NCBI RefSeq assembly: GCF_914767665.1
Contig: NC_059508.1
Location: 9,672,001 to 9,736,000, forward strand
Origin: Harmonia axyridis
Taxonomy: Eukaryota; Arthropoda; Insecta; Coleoptera; Coccinellidae
Direction of reading: 5' to 3'
DNA length: 64,000 bases
Both the position numbers and the translations under genes were made by a program. Positions 1-13,195 of the stretch are shown here, piece by piece. Position 1 is the stretch's first letter. Every line of letters starts with the position of its first letter. The notes under the pieces were generated by a model that worked only from the letters and a program-made list of their open reading frames with translations, did not search any database and had not been told where the DNA came from.

Positions 1-1272
1 GCGCAGTGTATAATAATTAATTTTAGTCTCCTGTATTAGTAAATTGTGCTGTAATTGTAATAAACTAAAACAATGCGGTCAAGTTCAACACAATAGGTTG
101 AACCTCAGATGCAGATATTTTACCCACGTGTATTGTAATTGTTCGGCTTCCATCAACTGTAAACTTGAAATTACGTACTGTTGGGCATAACTTTGTAGTT
201 TATGCCACAAACACGCGTCTCGTAGATATTCAATTCGGTGAGCGATCACAGCATGAAGCTAATAATCTAATGTTGTTGGCTCAGGGGATGGGTTGGGGGA
301 CGGCCAGAATGGCACATATTCCCGTTAAGCAGGTCTTGATTCTTGCGGTAAAACTGTTCACGAATGCAACGTGCAGCCTCACCGTTCTGTAATAAGATGG
401 GGGGGAGCGATAGTGATACGTCTAATTTGAGCTCGGAATAATTTCCTGGAACAAAAGCCATATGAAGTCATTACTGGAGTTATGGGCCCGAAACTGGCTT
501 TATACCCCGGCCACGGTCCTGTCCGCGTCTCATGCGCTGCATATAAAGAGACGCCACCCTTTTGGGCAAATTCATTTCCAAGCGGAACAGTAAATATTCC
601 AAGGTTTAGCACGTTATAAATCAAGAAGACCGAAATTAATAACATTCCACCATAATTTAATGATGGCCTTAAACGGGCAACACCACCATGAATTCCGTGG
701 GACCCCATTCGTTTTCACTCGTTAAAGTCGATTCGCCCGATTGTCATGTCATGTTTGTTGCTTTCGATTATATGAATTACACGCGATTGGGACATTCCTC
801 TCTGACGGGGAATGAACCCTTTCGTTTATTCAGAGGGTGGGCGAAAACCGCAGACACTAAGTGGTTAATGAACGCAGCACGGCTGACGAATAAAGGTCGC
901 TGTCCCTCAAGGGGTACAGCTGATTAATTCCTCCAGGATGTCCCTCCAGGGAGCGAGATATCCAAACGAAAACGGCAGATTTACACGACGGCTGCTTTCA
1001 CAAAGGTTCGCCCAAGGAATTCATCCATGGAATGAATATACACCATGTCACTCAATAAGTCTGGTGCGCAGATGGCACTGCTAGTGCCACACCACCTTTT
1101 ACTCTCGTTAGTACCAAAACAAAGTTCATTCTGGATGAAGGTATTGAAGATTGACTGAGTCTACATTTGTTATTGTTAAAAATGATAAATGGCATGATAA
1201 GTGTTAATCAGACTCAGCTCCAATGGGAAAAAGGTGGTGCAAGACCCCCGCATATTAGCAACTGTTGTCAAG
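1..1272. other. Unassigned sequence, no recognised gene
   Basis: No family was recognised. Roughly 200-1100 is less AT-rich than most of the window. It has short open stretches on both strands (for example 379-708 minus and 688-927 plus) without known motifs. It could be old host sequence or a decayed element. Confidence 0.5.
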
Positions 1273-1888
1273 CAACATTTTAATCACAAAAATAGAACTC
1301 TGGTGAAACAAAATGGTAAATTTGTAAAATCAGAAATAAAAGAAAACCCCTGAGGTGTAGCTCAGGGTAGCATGTTAGGACTCATATTATTTTGTACTCT
1401 TTATAAATGATATTATTAGTGTTCTTGAATGTAATAAATCTGGGACCAGGGAAGCTGTTTCTGAAAATCTGGATAGTTGTCACATAACAAATTATGCAGA
1501 TGACACTAAGCTGCTAGTGTCTGGCTCAAATTATCCCCAACTGATGAATACTACTTCTATGTGTTTGAATAGAGTAGAGCACTGGTTTGGAAGGAATGGT
1601 TTGGTTTGAACCCAGATAAAACTAAGTTGATGTTGATATTCAAAACACCACTACAGAGAATGGAGGCACTAGCCACTGTAAGGCTGTTGCATAGAGATCT
1701 AAAAACTAATCTGACTACAAAGTTTCTAGGTATCTCCATAGATGAAAATATAAATTGGCACCACTATATAATTGGTTTGGGAAAGAAATTGAATTATGGG
1801 ATTCCTAGGCATCTTAACAAAGGATTGAGTTCAGAAATGAAGAGAAAAGTCCTCAATTGTTCTCAAACCAAGACAATACTCCTCATCA
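1273..1888 (+). pseudogene. Non-LTR retrotransposon reverse transcriptase remnant
   Basis: This is a decayed piece of the reverse transcriptase domain of a jockey/CR1-like non-LTR retrotransposon. In order I see a finger-region block, then GVAQGSMLGLILF at about 1354-1392 (family form GVPQGSxLGPxLF). The catalytic YADD box is at 1493-1504 and continues as TKLLVSG. A thumb-type LNPDKTKLM block and KFLGISID lie near 1610-1745. The frame shifts between these blocks and stops interrupt the first half, so it is dead. The 5' ORF, endonuclease and 3' end are missing. It ends where a mariner tail begins at about 1889, so one element probably truncated the other. The superfamily is certain; the clade is inferred. 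Confidence 0.85.
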
Positions 1889-2060
1889 AAAATTGATGAA
1901 CGAATTGCGCTTCCAACTGCTTGACCATCCAGCTCCAGACCTTAAAAAAAGTCTCCAGGGAAAGGAATTTGGCTCTTATGAAGAATTTTGAAGCCTATTT
2001 CGAAAGCAAAGACATGTTTTTTTACAGAAAGGGTATGAAAAAGTTATCGTACCGTTAAAG
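1889..2060 (+). mobile_element. Mariner transposase C-terminal fragment
   Basis: The frame beginning KLMNELRFQLLDHP, followed by GKEFGSYEEF and, in a shifted frame, AYFESKD and FYRKGM, matches the C-terminal tail of mariner transposases (the usual form is LLxHPPYSPDLAPSD ... EEVIAEVEAYFESKDKSFYKKGIEKL). The segment carrying the third catalytic Asp is deleted. No terminal inverted repeat is visible. It abuts the reverse transcriptase remnant. Confidence 0.75.
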
Positions 2061-4020
2061 TGTATGTAACAAACGCAAAATCATCAACAGTGAATATTAC
2101 ATAACTTAATTTGATCGATTTAGTACAGAAATGAAAAAAATAGAGTCCTTGAATGCTAAAGGACATATTTTTTTTCCCCAAGACGATGCTCCTATTAGGA
2201 ACTTTTAGAAGTATTAATTTTTTTAGTCTTTGTGTAGACATTTATTGTAGTGATAATTATTGAACATTGTGAGTTTATTGGATCAGTTTCTTGGATGAAT
2301 CAGTTTTTTGAGGAATAACTAACTTTCCGATCCCCGAAGATAATTATGACCAAGCAGAATGCTAGAAATCATGAAATAAAGAGTTTTTCATTGATCTATT
2401 GTCTTCATTATCCGATATTTTTCATATGTGCTTCAAACAGCTTATATTCCAGATATGGCACCTCATTAATTACTGCGAGGAATGTCAAAATTGTTTGATT
2501 TTATGGACGAGTTTCAATAATTGAAAAAATTGTTAATTTTCAAGAAGTGATCCTGCCATTTCAATCAACCAGAAACTATCGCATAAAACTATTCAACAAC
2601 TTCCTTAGATTATATTCAATTCGAAAGGATGGTGTTATATTTCATTGAAGACAAACACAGATTCAAAGTAAAACAAGGGTCTTTATATAGAATATAGAAT
2701 CGATTTAGCTATAAAAAATTCCAAAGCTGGTTTTTCCAGCATAATATTGAGGTTGCCGGAAAAATCGACAGTTATTCCCATCAAAATACAAGATCAAGAG
2801 CGACACATCATCTGAAAGGCCTTCTTTTCTATTCTGAATAGCGCGAACGCTCACCTGCCTTGAAATGAAACCGAAGAATTCTCACTTTCGATGGAATACG
2901 TTCCCGAAGCCGAACTTTCTATAGTCCATTTCCACGCCAAGCGAATTGAAGAAATAAATTCCGATCAAGAAATGTGGTTTTGGCTAGGTGCGAGAGAGGT
3001 TCACGGTCTCGAAATGAAAAAAAGGAAAAAATTAATGAGGTCGTTGGAAATGCCCGCGGAGCGATTGCTTAATGTTTGCCGGGACCCAAGACTTGGCATC
3101 CGAAAATCTTATTTCCGACAAATTGCGATTTGTTTAAAAAATTCAGGCTCAGAGTAGGCAAGTTTCGGTTCCGCTCACGCTTCGATGATGAGGACCCAAG
3201 ACCCGAAGGGAATTTATGTGCCTTTCAGGTTCCCGTGCCTAAATTTATAGTTTATTACCTTGTGTTTTATCGGACTCTGCTGCTCTTGGGGACAAAAGAT
3301 ATTTTCCGATTGATAAACATCGAAATGCTTTTTGCGCGGTTGCAATAGCAATTTTCTCCTTGATTGGGGTCAACACCAGAGGCTTACACAACGACCATAC
3401 ACAGGCATAAAATAGTGCTCCATTTTGAAATGTCCACCTTTTCCAATCCGGTGATCGAATGAAAAAACAGAAAAAATTCTTTCTGAAAAAAAAAACAGAC
3501 AGAGTTTATATGTTGTTCTCTCCGGATATTTGGTATACATAGGAGTGCAACACTCAAAGGTTCAATAAAACCTAGTTTGCCCCTAGTTAAACGTCGTCAT
3601 TTCCCTCGCTTATGGACTAGATATTCGGAAATTATTTATGGAATGAAAAATTTCCCTCGCTTTGCTGTCACATGCATGCACTTTTGATGAAATTTTCTTC
3701 CAATAACTTCTCACTTACTTTCTGACAAATGGTTCCTATTTAGTTGGTAGAATACTCATCATGGACTACCTCATAAAAGATCGAAGAGTGTGGGACCTAC
3801 CTCATCAAATCCAACCTGTTGTTTTCGAGGCTCCAGGCATATATACTGCTCTACAAAATGTTCATTTATGAGAAATGAAATGTTTACTTTCTCTGTTTTT
3901 GCTCCTCGTTTAATAAATTTTTCAGTTTCAGAGATGTTCTTGTCATTTCTGTTTCCAAGAATTTGTTGTTTTACGTTTTTACAATCAACTTTGATTCAAG
4001 TTCTGAAAATTGGTTTTGCA
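2061..4020. other. Unassigned AT-rich sequence
   Basis: Nothing recognised. The interval 2880-3350 has two short overlapping open frames without known motifs. The part from about 3540 to 4020 may include the 5' end of the adjacent Tc1-like element, but I could not identify a terminal repeat. Confidence 0.5.
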
Positions 4021-4870
4021 ATGTTGCCTAGACGTAAACTTAGTGCGGATGTAGCCAATAGGGCTATTGGTATGGGACGTAATCAGAGAGATGTGGTGAA
4101 TTTCTTTCAAATCAGTGAAAGCGTAGTTTCCCGACTCATTCATCGATATGGAGAAACTGGAAACATGACCGAAATACCTAGAAGTGAACGTTCAAGATCT
4201 ACCACTCATGCACTAGATCGGTTTCTGAGTTTGTCTACACGTAGAGAGCCTTTGAGTACTTGTCGCATCATACAACAGCGGCTTTTGAACTCTTCTAGTG
4301 TTTTGGTTTCGACTTTTAAGCATTCCATTAACTCAAAATTATATACGACTGCGATTGGAATTGGCCAATGAGCACGTGAATTGGAACGATCAATGAAGGT
4401 CTATATTGTTCACAGAGTTCGAGTATGGACCTATCCTCAAGAAGGTCATCCGTTCACTGGTGGTACAATTACTTCTTAGAGAAGCATTCGTTTCAACGAA
4501 AGTACAGAATTATTGGTGCTTGATGCTACCATGAATGTTCAGATTTACATAGAGCAAGTTCATGCTAGTATGGTGCCAAATTTCTTATTATTTGTGCGAG
4601 AATTGTCGATGAAGCTCTGGAAATCCATGTTATTGCGAATGTGGCCTTGCCCCTTGGTCGCTAGACCTAAATCCCATTGAACACTCTTAGGATCAGCTAC
4701 GAAGAGTTTTAGATTCTCACCAACCACCTCCTCATACGCTTCAAGAACTCAGACAGCTTCTACCGAAATTCTGCAGAGAAATTGATCGTGGCTTCTTCAA
4801 CATTATGTATGGAAAGGCGTTGTCAAGCTGTGGTTTATGTTCGAGGAGGCCACACTCTTAACTGAACATA
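4021..4870 (+). pseudogene. Tc1-like transposase pseudogene
   Basis: The start is placed at the ATG at 4021, which begins MLPRRKLSADVANRAIGM as in a common insect Tc1-like family. An open N-terminal part of about 117 codons holds the paired-like helix-turn-helix (NQRDVVNFFQISESVVSRL) and the linker RSERSRSTTHALDRFLS. A stop at 4369-4371 ends it. Decayed sequence downstream still shows the C-terminal SLDLNPIEHS block, which normally carries the catalytic Glu, at about 4660-4685. PPPHTLQELRQLLPKFCREID follows, and then a VVYVRGGHTLN end at about 4830-4860. The catalytic centre between these is scrambled by frameshifts. Intact members cut and paste DNA at TA sites; this copy cannot. Confidence 0.85.
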
Positions 4871-6010
4871 ATTTCAAAATTTTTTGAGTTAAATGATTTT
4901 GTACTACAATAGGTAATTAAAAATGAATTTTCAACTGAAACTGTGTAACTCATAAAGGAATGAGCAGAAAATGATTTAGATGAGTGATTAAAAATTCAGA
5001 TATCTCATATTTAAAAGAATAGTGAAAAAAAAATGGAAATTTTTGATCGGGAAAGATTCTTCATAATCCTCAGAAATTCGTATTGAATTGAAAACGTGAA
5101 AGGCAAAAATCGAATTTTTCCACGATGAAAATACAGATTTGTTCGATTCAACAGCGTGTGAGGGTGTTACAAATATTTGAACTACCCGCACACATCCTTG
5201 TTTATTAAACGTGTTATTTACACTCTGAATAACTGACGACAAAATGAAAATATTGTTGCCATAACATTTCCAGTAGCTCGGGTTCTCAAAGACATTGTTT
5301 CGATATTTCAATATGGAATGTGTATCCTCATTAAATTTCCAAATACATAATTTCTGTGTACACCTACGAAAACGTTTTGGTTCCCCCTCCAATTTGTCGA
5401 GATTCCTTGGAAGTTTACGGGAATAATAAAAGCAGATCAGCTGAAATGAACTTGAGTTTCTACTCTACATTAACTTTCAACCGTAGAATGTATCTACGCA
5501 AAGCCGCAGAATTTGGTTTTTTCATTGGAAATTTTTAGCTTGTCGAGCGTTGGAATTGATGAACCATCATATTTCAATCACAAATCACCGACCATAACCC
5601 GTAGGATTTTTTATACCTCATTATTATTTTCAATTTCATGAAATGTGAAAGGGAAGCAATTAGAGTTGATATCAAACATTTTCTTCTCGGAAATGATGAA
5701 CCTAGTTACCTTTATTTATCGAAAATTTTAACCATGAATGCTTGGTGCGATATGACAGTTCGAATATGAAATTGAAGCGAATTGTTCTGAAAAGTTTTAT
5801 AGTTCAGTAGATTTATATCAACTTTTATCTAGATGGTCATATACAAAAAAACGCAATGAATATATGGGAGTTGATAAATTCTTGTTAGAAATGATGAATC
5901 AAATACTTTGTGCGATTTTAAAGATCGAATGAGGCACTGAGAATTTTTATATCTGCCTGAACCGTTCAATGATTATTTTCAGTAAAACGCACTGCTGTTG
6001 GGGTACCTTA
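4871..6010. other. Unassigned AT-rich sequence
   Basis: No gene or repeat family recognised. An open frame on the minus strand (4988-5392) lacks recognisable motifs and is probably chance. Confidence 0.5.
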
Positions 6011-7264
6011 TTAGGCCAATTGAAAATACCCACGTCTGATGAACAGATAGCGGTGCTAGTATTAAATCCATATGATTTAGTTAGTACCAACCTTCAAAAG
6101 ATACTTGTCAAAATTTGACAGCAGTCCGACCATTAGTTTGTGAGATTATACGTTGTGAGTGTAGCTACTTTTGTTATTTTAAAAATGATGAAAAAAAAGA
6201 ATTTCGTGTGCTGATAAAATATTGCTTTTTGAAGGGAAAAATACAGTTGAAGCAGAATCTTGGCTTAATGAAGAGTTTCCGGGGTCTGCACCAGGAAAAT
6301 AAACCGTCATCGATTTGTATGCTAAGTTCAAACATGGTGAAATAAGTACCGAAGACTGCGAAGCAGTGGACGCCTAAAAGATGAGGCTGTCACCGACGAA
6401 AAAATCGAAAAAAGTTCACAGAATAATTTTGAATGACCGTAAAGTGAAATTGATCGAGATCATCTGAACGTGTACATCATATCATTCTCGAATATTTGTA
6501 CATGAGAAAGCTGTGTGCAAAATGGGTGCCTCGCGAGCTCACAATCGAACAAAAGCAACAACGTGTTAATGATTCTGAGCAGTGTTTGAAGCTGTTTAAG
6601 TGCACTAAACCTGAATTTTTGCGTCGTATGTGACAATGGATGAAACATGGCTTCATCATGTCTTTCCGGAGTCCAATCGAAAGTCAGCTGAGTGGATTGC
6701 AGACGATGAACCGAATCCAAAATGAGGAAAAACACAACAGGCAAGGTTATGGCATTAGAATTCTGGAATGCGGAAGGTATTATATTCATTGATTACCTCC
6801 AAAAGGGCTAGACCATCACCAGCGAATATTATATAGAGTTATTGGATCGTTCAAAGGACGAAATCGCTAAATAAAGTCCCCACTTGAATAAAAAGAGGTG
6901 CTGTTTCATCAAGACAATGCACCGTGTTAAAAATCAATGAAAACAATGGCAAAAATTGAATGAATTGGACTTTGAATTGCTTCTGCATTCACTGTATTTG
7001 CCAGATCTGGCCCCCAGCGACTTTTTTCTGTTCTAGGACCTCAAAAGAATGCTCGCTAGAAAGAAATTTAGTATAATCGCTGAAACTGAAGCCTATTCTG
7101 GAGCGGAAGACAAATCGTACTACAAAAATGGTATCGAAAAGTTGGAAGATCGCTATAATCGCTGTAACTCCCTCGAAGGCAACCATGTTGAATAATAAAA
7201 TCGAATTTTCACAAAAAACTGTGTTTTACTATGGTTGACCTGGGACTTTTCAATTGGACTGTTA
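6011..7264 (+). mobile_element. Mariner element, full length, broken transposase (copy A)
   Basis: Both ends are present. The left end is TTAGGCCAATTGAAAA and the right end is GACTTTTCAATTGGACTGTTA, imperfect inverted repeats shared with the other copies. The internal frame is a DD34D mariner transposase with many frameshifts and stops. Visible blocks are ESWLNEEFPGSAPGK, then TMDETWLHH (first Asp, about 6635), then FHQDNAPC (second Asp, about 6903-6926) and DLAPSDFFLF (third Asp, about 7003-7035). The C-terminus NGIEKLEDRYNRC ends with a stop before 7200. All three catalytic residues survive but the reading frame does not. TA lies outside each end, as expected for target duplication. It is the only copy besides 48881-50153 with both termini on the plus strand. 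Confidence 0.92.
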
Positions 7265-8345
7265 AGTGCAATATATCGTTGTTGAAAAATTTCAATAGCT
7301 GTTCAAAAATTGAAGTCCTTCAATCAATATATTCAACCAGATTCTAAGTTGCGTTATCATCCTGTCCAAATGTCTCTAATCGAATTTCGAATCGGAATTG
7401 GTCTCAAACAATTAGCTTTAACTTGCTGATCCGTTGTCAAAGTAAATTGTGCCTTCCCGAACAGAACATACGAAATAAAAGGCCTAACGAAACATTTCAA
7501 GGTGGGTTTGAGGTCCCAATACAGTCGTTCAATTCGATGAATCCAGTTCTATATTTTGTTAGGTTTAATAATGTTCTAGAAGTATTTTCGGAACTGGAAT
7601 ATTTGTGTTGTTTGCTTTATTTGTTGCCATGAATACATTTTTGTTTGAAGCGAATACAACGATCATTCATTATTTATCAATTGCTATCAATGTTTCCACT
7701 CAAATTTTTGTCGTTTCTTCAAAATTGAATCAGGTTTTTTATGAAGAGAATAGCAGGCAAAAAAATGAAAAATAATTCGAGGACAATATTGATTCTGTCT
7801 GGCCACCGTGTATATGATTTTTCTCTAACAGAATGAGATGAAGACAAGGAACCTCAGGATAGATTGAGGGTTCTAATATTTCAATTGAGTTGTACCAATA
7901 TGAAAATAATGAAAAATGTCTCCATCCAATAGAGCTGAAAGTCAAAAATCAATTGCTAAATAGTGAAACGAACGTTGATGCAGAATTTCGTGTTGATCGT
8001 ATCATTGCAAGCAGGCAGTTATTATTTTCGAATGCTTTTTCGTTTCCTCAGGAAACTTGTTCCAAAATCGTAAAAAATAACATTATGTTGAAAGTATCAC
8101 GAAACTCTTATGTTTTGCTGGTTAATTGAGTCAATTGTAAAGCTGGAAACGTGAATTTAAAAACTAAGCAGACAAGAAAGTTTTCACTCGAAATTTCTCT
8201 TAAGATGACTGATTTGGTTGTGAAATTACGCTTTAAAGATTCATACGAATTTGAACAAGCGCACTAAGCTCTTTACCCCACGCAAGTGTTCGGGGAAAGT
8301 AAGATATAAACCTACCTGAAATGTTTTCAATATGCGGTTCTTTTT
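7265..8345. other. Unassigned sequence
   Basis: No recognised gene. Short open stretches at 7423-7632, 7739-7945 (minus) and 7890-8129 have no family signature. Confidence 0.5.
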
Positions 8346-8570
8346 GAATATAATCCAAAAATCGAACGAAAAAATCCGTACGTCCATTCTCGCAAAGTGT
8401 GAGAGCCATTTCCATGAACTTCAGTACAAAGGCCGGTGGTTGCAGTTCTGAATGAATATAATCCAAAAATCGAATAAAAAATTGTCCACCATACGCCGAT
8501 TAGAGCTGTTCTCGGAAATGTGAGAGCTATTTCCGTGAAATTCGGTACAAAGACCGCTCGTTGGACCCCA
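8346..8570. repeat. Imperfect tandem duplication, about 108-bp period
   Basis: The words TATAATCCAAAAATCGAA and GTGAGAGC..ATTTCC.TGAA each occur twice. The second copy starts about 108 bp after the first (anchors near 8352 and 8460). Similarity is partial, so this is an old duplication. Open frames on the minus strand here simply reflect the repeated sequence. Confidence 0.7.
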
Positions 8571-9690
8571 TTTCTGACGAATTTTTTCATGAATTTCCAA
8601 ACATCAAAAAGAAAAAAAAATTCTGCGAAACTGGCCAAGACAATAGGTTGAAATTGAAAGCATCTATTGCTACGATGCTGCTGAGCTGCTGAATATTATA
8701 TTCTTAATCGCAAAGTTTTTACTGGAAAATAATGAACCTTCAGACGAAGTAGTGAATCAAAATGAGCAATAATTTGAAGGGTTATAAGATGTTTCGATGT
8801 TTTATTATCGCATAACCTTTATCAAATATAACTCAACTGGGTTTAATGATACTTACCTCAGTTCTTCCCTATCCAAGAAGCCACCTGGTGCATGTCCATG
8901 TCAGGGATATGAAGTTGAAAAACTCATCAACGTCAAAGTTGCGGTAAAGTGGTTGTGGTTATCTGCCGGAACAAATATCGCACCGTCGTTTTCCCATAAA
9001 ATTCGAAATTGTGGGAATCGTCTTTCCCTGCGTCCTGTCTTTGCAACGGCTTAGTGGGCCCTAAAGCCGGCAAGTGTGAAGAGATCTGGCAGGATGTGTG
9101 TTCCCTGCGGAACGGAGATTTACAATTCCAGCTTGAACGGTTGAATTCATTCAGAAACTCGGGCCAGAGGTCATATTGTCAATTGTCTGAAGAAATTCGA
9201 AACCGCAGTGCAGGTGGATCCTGCATTATTGGGATAGTTCCTCCTAGGGGAGCTGTAGTATGGCAAAAGTTGCGAGGGCGCCCAAACTTAACACCGGGCA
9301 ATAAATCTATGCAAGAGACATGGCGTATGCGAGGAACAATGCTGATGTGCTAGCGTTCCTACTGCCCTTAATATATTTAAAAGGCTTTGTGTTCACTTTC
9401 GAATGAAATTTTATTTCAACATAGCGCAGACGAGTTTTTGCCGACGTTATTGTGTTGTAATATAAGGTCGTTTTAACTTTGTACGCCAACTTTTTTTTCA
9501 CGCACACGATTTTGTCATTTGGCATGTCCATTGTTCTGAAACTGCTGTGTGTTAAAAGAGCTGGGTTTGGTTTACATATGTAATCTATTATTCTTCAACT
9601 CTATCTTGTCAGGATTTCAATCAGAGGAAGAATCATCATAATTAGTTTCAATTTATGCATGTCATACAGGGTCCCTAAAATACCTCAGTA
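8571..9690. other. Unassigned sequence with a GC-richer patch
   Basis: The part from about 8860 to 9350 is less AT-rich than its surroundings. It holds two overlapping open frames (8797-9054 and 9009-9353). Neither has a motif that I recognise. It could be a host exon or an old element; nothing visible decides. Confidence 0.4.
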
Positions 9691-10620
9691 CAGCCGAATG
9701 TTTCGTCGTTCCCAGCGACGAGATAAAAATTAGCATCGAGAAAACCTTCACTACAAGTAGTGAATAAGATTGGGAAAGGGAATCCACAATCCCATTTCTC
9801 AAAAAGAATACCATCAAATGGTACACAGATGGTTCTGAAACTACATCAGGGACTGGTACCAAATCGGCACTATAGTTAGGTTGCTGTCTATATGTCTTTC
9901 AGGCAGAGATACTTGCGATAGAAAGATGTGTGAAAATTGACTCAGCAAAAAACTATCAGAAATATGATATAGCGATACATTCTGATCAAAACTCTGGGCT
10001 CACGTATCATCGATTTTAAGATGCTATTGTACCTAAGAAAACTCAACGAAATAGGCAAGAAACAAGGTCGTTTTAGTCTGAGTTCTCAGTCACTCAAGAA
10101 TTAAAGAGTATGAAGAGGCCAACACACTTTCCAGAAGAGGAGCACAAACTCCCTTCATTGGCCCAAAACTTTTCTGTGGTATAGGCAAATAAACCAACGA
10201 AAAAGAGTTTCAGGAGAAGGAAAAAACCGAAAGAACTACTCTCTGGCGGAATCTTTCAGGATTGGATCATTCCAAAAATTTCTTTGAAACTTTGACACTG
10301 CGAGATCCAAAAAGTATCTGGATCTGGAGCAAGAATATACTACATCTCTTCACTGGATTCCTCACAGGGCATTGTAGGCTTACAAAACACCTCATGACAA
10401 TAGGTCTAGCAGAAAATAACAAATGTAGATTCTGTGAAGAGGAGGATGAAACTTCGAATCACCTGGTGGCTGAAGGTCTCGCCATCACTAGCCAATGCAA
10501 AATCTGCTTTGGACAAGGAAGTTGTAGAAGCGAGGTTGTAGCCTTTTTGAAGCCATCCAGAACTCTGGAACTGAAAGTCGAGCTCTAGATCACGTAATAG
10601 TAGAAATAGTTCAGATGAGG
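9691..10620 (+). pseudogene. Non-LTR retrotransposon RNase H and C-terminal domain remnant
   Basis: The RNase H opening motif IKWYTDGSETTSGTGT is at about 9810-9860, with the first catalytic Asp in YTDGS. QAEILAIERC follows at about 9900. The C-terminal part is open at 10262-10588 with LTGHCRLTKHLMTIGL, then the zinc-binding-like CRFCEEEDETSNHLV. This order (RNase H, then LTGHC and CxxC...H) is typical of I/R1/LOA-type insect retrotransposons. The region between is frame-shifted with several stops, so it is inactive. No reverse transcriptase part precedes it, which fits 5' truncation. Confidence 0.82.
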
Positions 10621-11560
10621 GGCAAAATAGACCATTAGGTTTCAGTGGAATGGAACCTCCTTGAATACAATCTAATGTAACTCTATAAGTGAAATGGACT
10701 TCAGTAGATATGGATGAGAAACTACATTTTCTCTTTATTTTTGGATATTCAACTTTTCGGGAACACCTGAAAGTATCTGCTATGGACATAAAGCATCACG
10801 TTGATGGCGAATTTCAATGTGCATTCACATAATAATGAAGGAATCCAGATCACCTGCTCCTGTATGCTATGAGTAATCGATAAGACTAAGTAACAATGCA
10901 ACATTGATTAAATCTCCTCAATAAACAATGTCAATTTCATCATCAATAGGCACCTTCGATTTCACGTTGAAATCACATGTCCCATAAATGGCATAAATTA
11001 TAATAGATGCATCTCACGATCAGTTTAATATCGAGGTAAGCTGTGAATATATCGCAGCATAAGTGGTAACCGAAGCGTTGTGCACAATTCAGCTGTAGAA
11101 TGATGTTAACCAAATTTCTATTCGCTAACTTCATTTACTAGTTAATGTCATTCGAGAGTTGCATCCTGCCTAATTATGAAAGAGGCTGGTTAAGCCATCT
11201 ATCAGCATTCTATCTCCAGCAGTATGAGGAGTTAGGTAGTAGTTCCGAAGTATGATAAATTTTCATTTAATTTATGTTACGGAAATGATCCCCTATGGAA
11301 CATCACAACGACAAAGTTCTATGTAATATGCATTGAAATCATTATGACATCACGGCCATATGCTACTACACACTGTATACATTCAACGGAGCTTTGAATC
11401 TTTCATGCAGGATTTGCTCTCACAACGCCCTTAAGCTGGGCTTAACTTTCGAAGGAACATCTTAGGTCAGATGTGAGTTTTCTTTTAATGAAGAGGAAGA
11501 GTTCTGCAAGTTTTGTTTCCAATATTTATATATGTTGAGATGAAAGGGGAAATAATAAAC
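10621..11560. other. Unassigned sequence
   Basis: No recognised feature. The minus-strand open frame at 10406-10789 overlaps the retrotransposon remnant antisense and is treated as chance. Confidence 0.5.
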
Positions 11561-12172
11561 CATACACGGTGTCTGATTTGAAAGTGTCCACCCTCAATAA
11601 CTCAACAACTAATCAGAATTTATGTGAACACTCAGACAGATCGATTTTTTATGACAGGGGTGACATGATCTGGTAAACAAAACTTGTTTCTACTAGCAAC
11701 CTCCTGGAGAAGGTTGCAACCCCGTCTGGAATAGCAAAAATGTATGCATGGATTCAAATTTGTATGAACCTGCAGTTGTGTTCTATCATTCTATAAATTA
11801 TTCAGTACATGCTGTAGCATTCCAGGAGTAATGTTACGACATTCTGCCACAATTGGTGCTCTGATGTCGTCTAAATCTGCAACTCTGGTTTTATAAACTT
11901 GTGATTTCAAGTGGCACCAGAGAAAAAAATCAAGCGGTGTTAGATCTGGCGATCGCACAGGTCACTCCACTGGACCCCTTCGGCCTATCCAACGTCCAGG
12001 AAACCTACCATTCAGGTACTGTCTCACTTGAGCTGCAAAGTGCGGTGGAGCTCCGTTCTACTGAAAGCTTAACTCCTCTTCTGAAAGATTTTCATCTGCC
12101 TCCAAAGCTCCGGTGATTAGGAGATCAATCGTTGCCAGCTTCAATATTCTGTGGACACTTGCCCTTGAATAT
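11561..12172 (-). mobile_element. DD41D-type Tc1/mariner remnant, internally deleted
   Basis: Read on the minus strand, a helix-turn-helix end SRASVHRILK at about 12160 is joined directly to the middle of a transposase (GALEADENLSEEELSF). Then come GAPPHFAAQVRQYLNG, GPVEWPVRSPDLTPLDFFLW and KSQVYKTRVADLDDI. The residue at the second catalytic position is Asn (AAC) after a stop codon. Forty-one residues separate it from the Asp in TPLDFF, which is the DD41D spacing. The C-terminus reads EGGHFQIRH near 11580. The first catalytic Asp is lost in the deletion. The right boundary is the limit of recognisable coding sequence. Inactive. Confidence 0.78.
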
Positions 12173-12955
12173 CATTATGGTTCGCCTCATTTTTGTAGAG
12201 ATCTACCAAACTTTTCTTCTCCCAAATACGATAACACAAAATCAAATATATTTTGGAGAAATTATTATTATCAATCTCGACGATAAGTGAAAAATGAGAA
12301 AAACTCAGCATGACAACACTACACCTTAATCCGTTCCCTGAAGTTACAATCATCTTGCTATCTTAATGCAACAACAGAAATTATATTTTTCACCTCTTTT
12401 TGGCCTTCCCTCTCCCTCGCGAACAAATGCAATTTACATAGACTCTCAGGTGTTTTTAATTCGAATCGAAAACTAGCTTTATGAAGATTCAGATGGAGTT
12501 TTGGGAAATTTCGCAAAGTTCGATATGGAAGTAATCGAGATAGGAACACAGGAGTTAGACAAAGGAGGCATCTTGAGTTGGAACGTAACGCTCCAATGGA
12601 ATTGATCACACGCTGTATCGCCACATGTTAAAGCTGAAGTGATTAATCTGGCTACGCTACGTACTATTCAGCAATTATTTGTGATACCAAGGATTTATCA
12701 CTGATTTCCTCGGCTGAATCATTCTGTAATCGTAAGATTTGTTATAGGACCCGTTTTGAATGGGAAACCAATATTGGAAATGGTTAATTTGACGCTCATG
12801 ACTCTTCTCTGAGAAATTGACTATGGAATTGGAAATTGGATATGAACATTGACTGAAAACCTTGGCGATAAGAAATTCCAGTATTTTTGCTTGAGACAAC
12901 CCACCCAAGATATTCGCCTTCAGATCTGAGACTTGTTTGACCGTTTACCATTCAC
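12173..12955. other. Unassigned sequence
   Basis: Two minus-strand open frames (12358-12624 and 12675-12908) have no recognisable motif. Nothing else seen. Confidence 0.45.
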
Positions 12956-13195
12956 CATTATCTGATAATTCTTGAAAATTTAGAAACATAATTTTTTCAG
13001 GCTGGCCAGTCTGGATTTTTGAACATTTTGTGTTCAGAGTCTTCCCCAAAAGCATTCGTATAGAAGCCCAATTTCCCTCAGTCCAAATTTCATCATATTA
13101 TTGTTCATTACCTTCAATACTACTAAGCCCAGGCATCCACAGCCGAGTCAATTTAATGTCTCTGTCCAGAGTTTTCATGATATTGAGGTACTTAT
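12956..13195 (-). pseudogene. RNase H fragment of a non-LTR retrotransposon
   Basis: On the minus strand IKLTRLWMPGLSSIEGNEQ is encoded at about 13107-13163. It matches the retrotransposon RNase H motif WVPGHSGIEGNEKAD, with the active-site His replaced by Leu. Flanking frames are broken. It is too short to assign a clade. Confidence 0.55.

Noticed and set aside
26..930. Overlapping open frames at 165-392, 379-708 and 688-927 as a small gene cluster
   Set aside because: No motif and they conflict in strand; an operon-like reading makes no sense in a genome with this transposon content.
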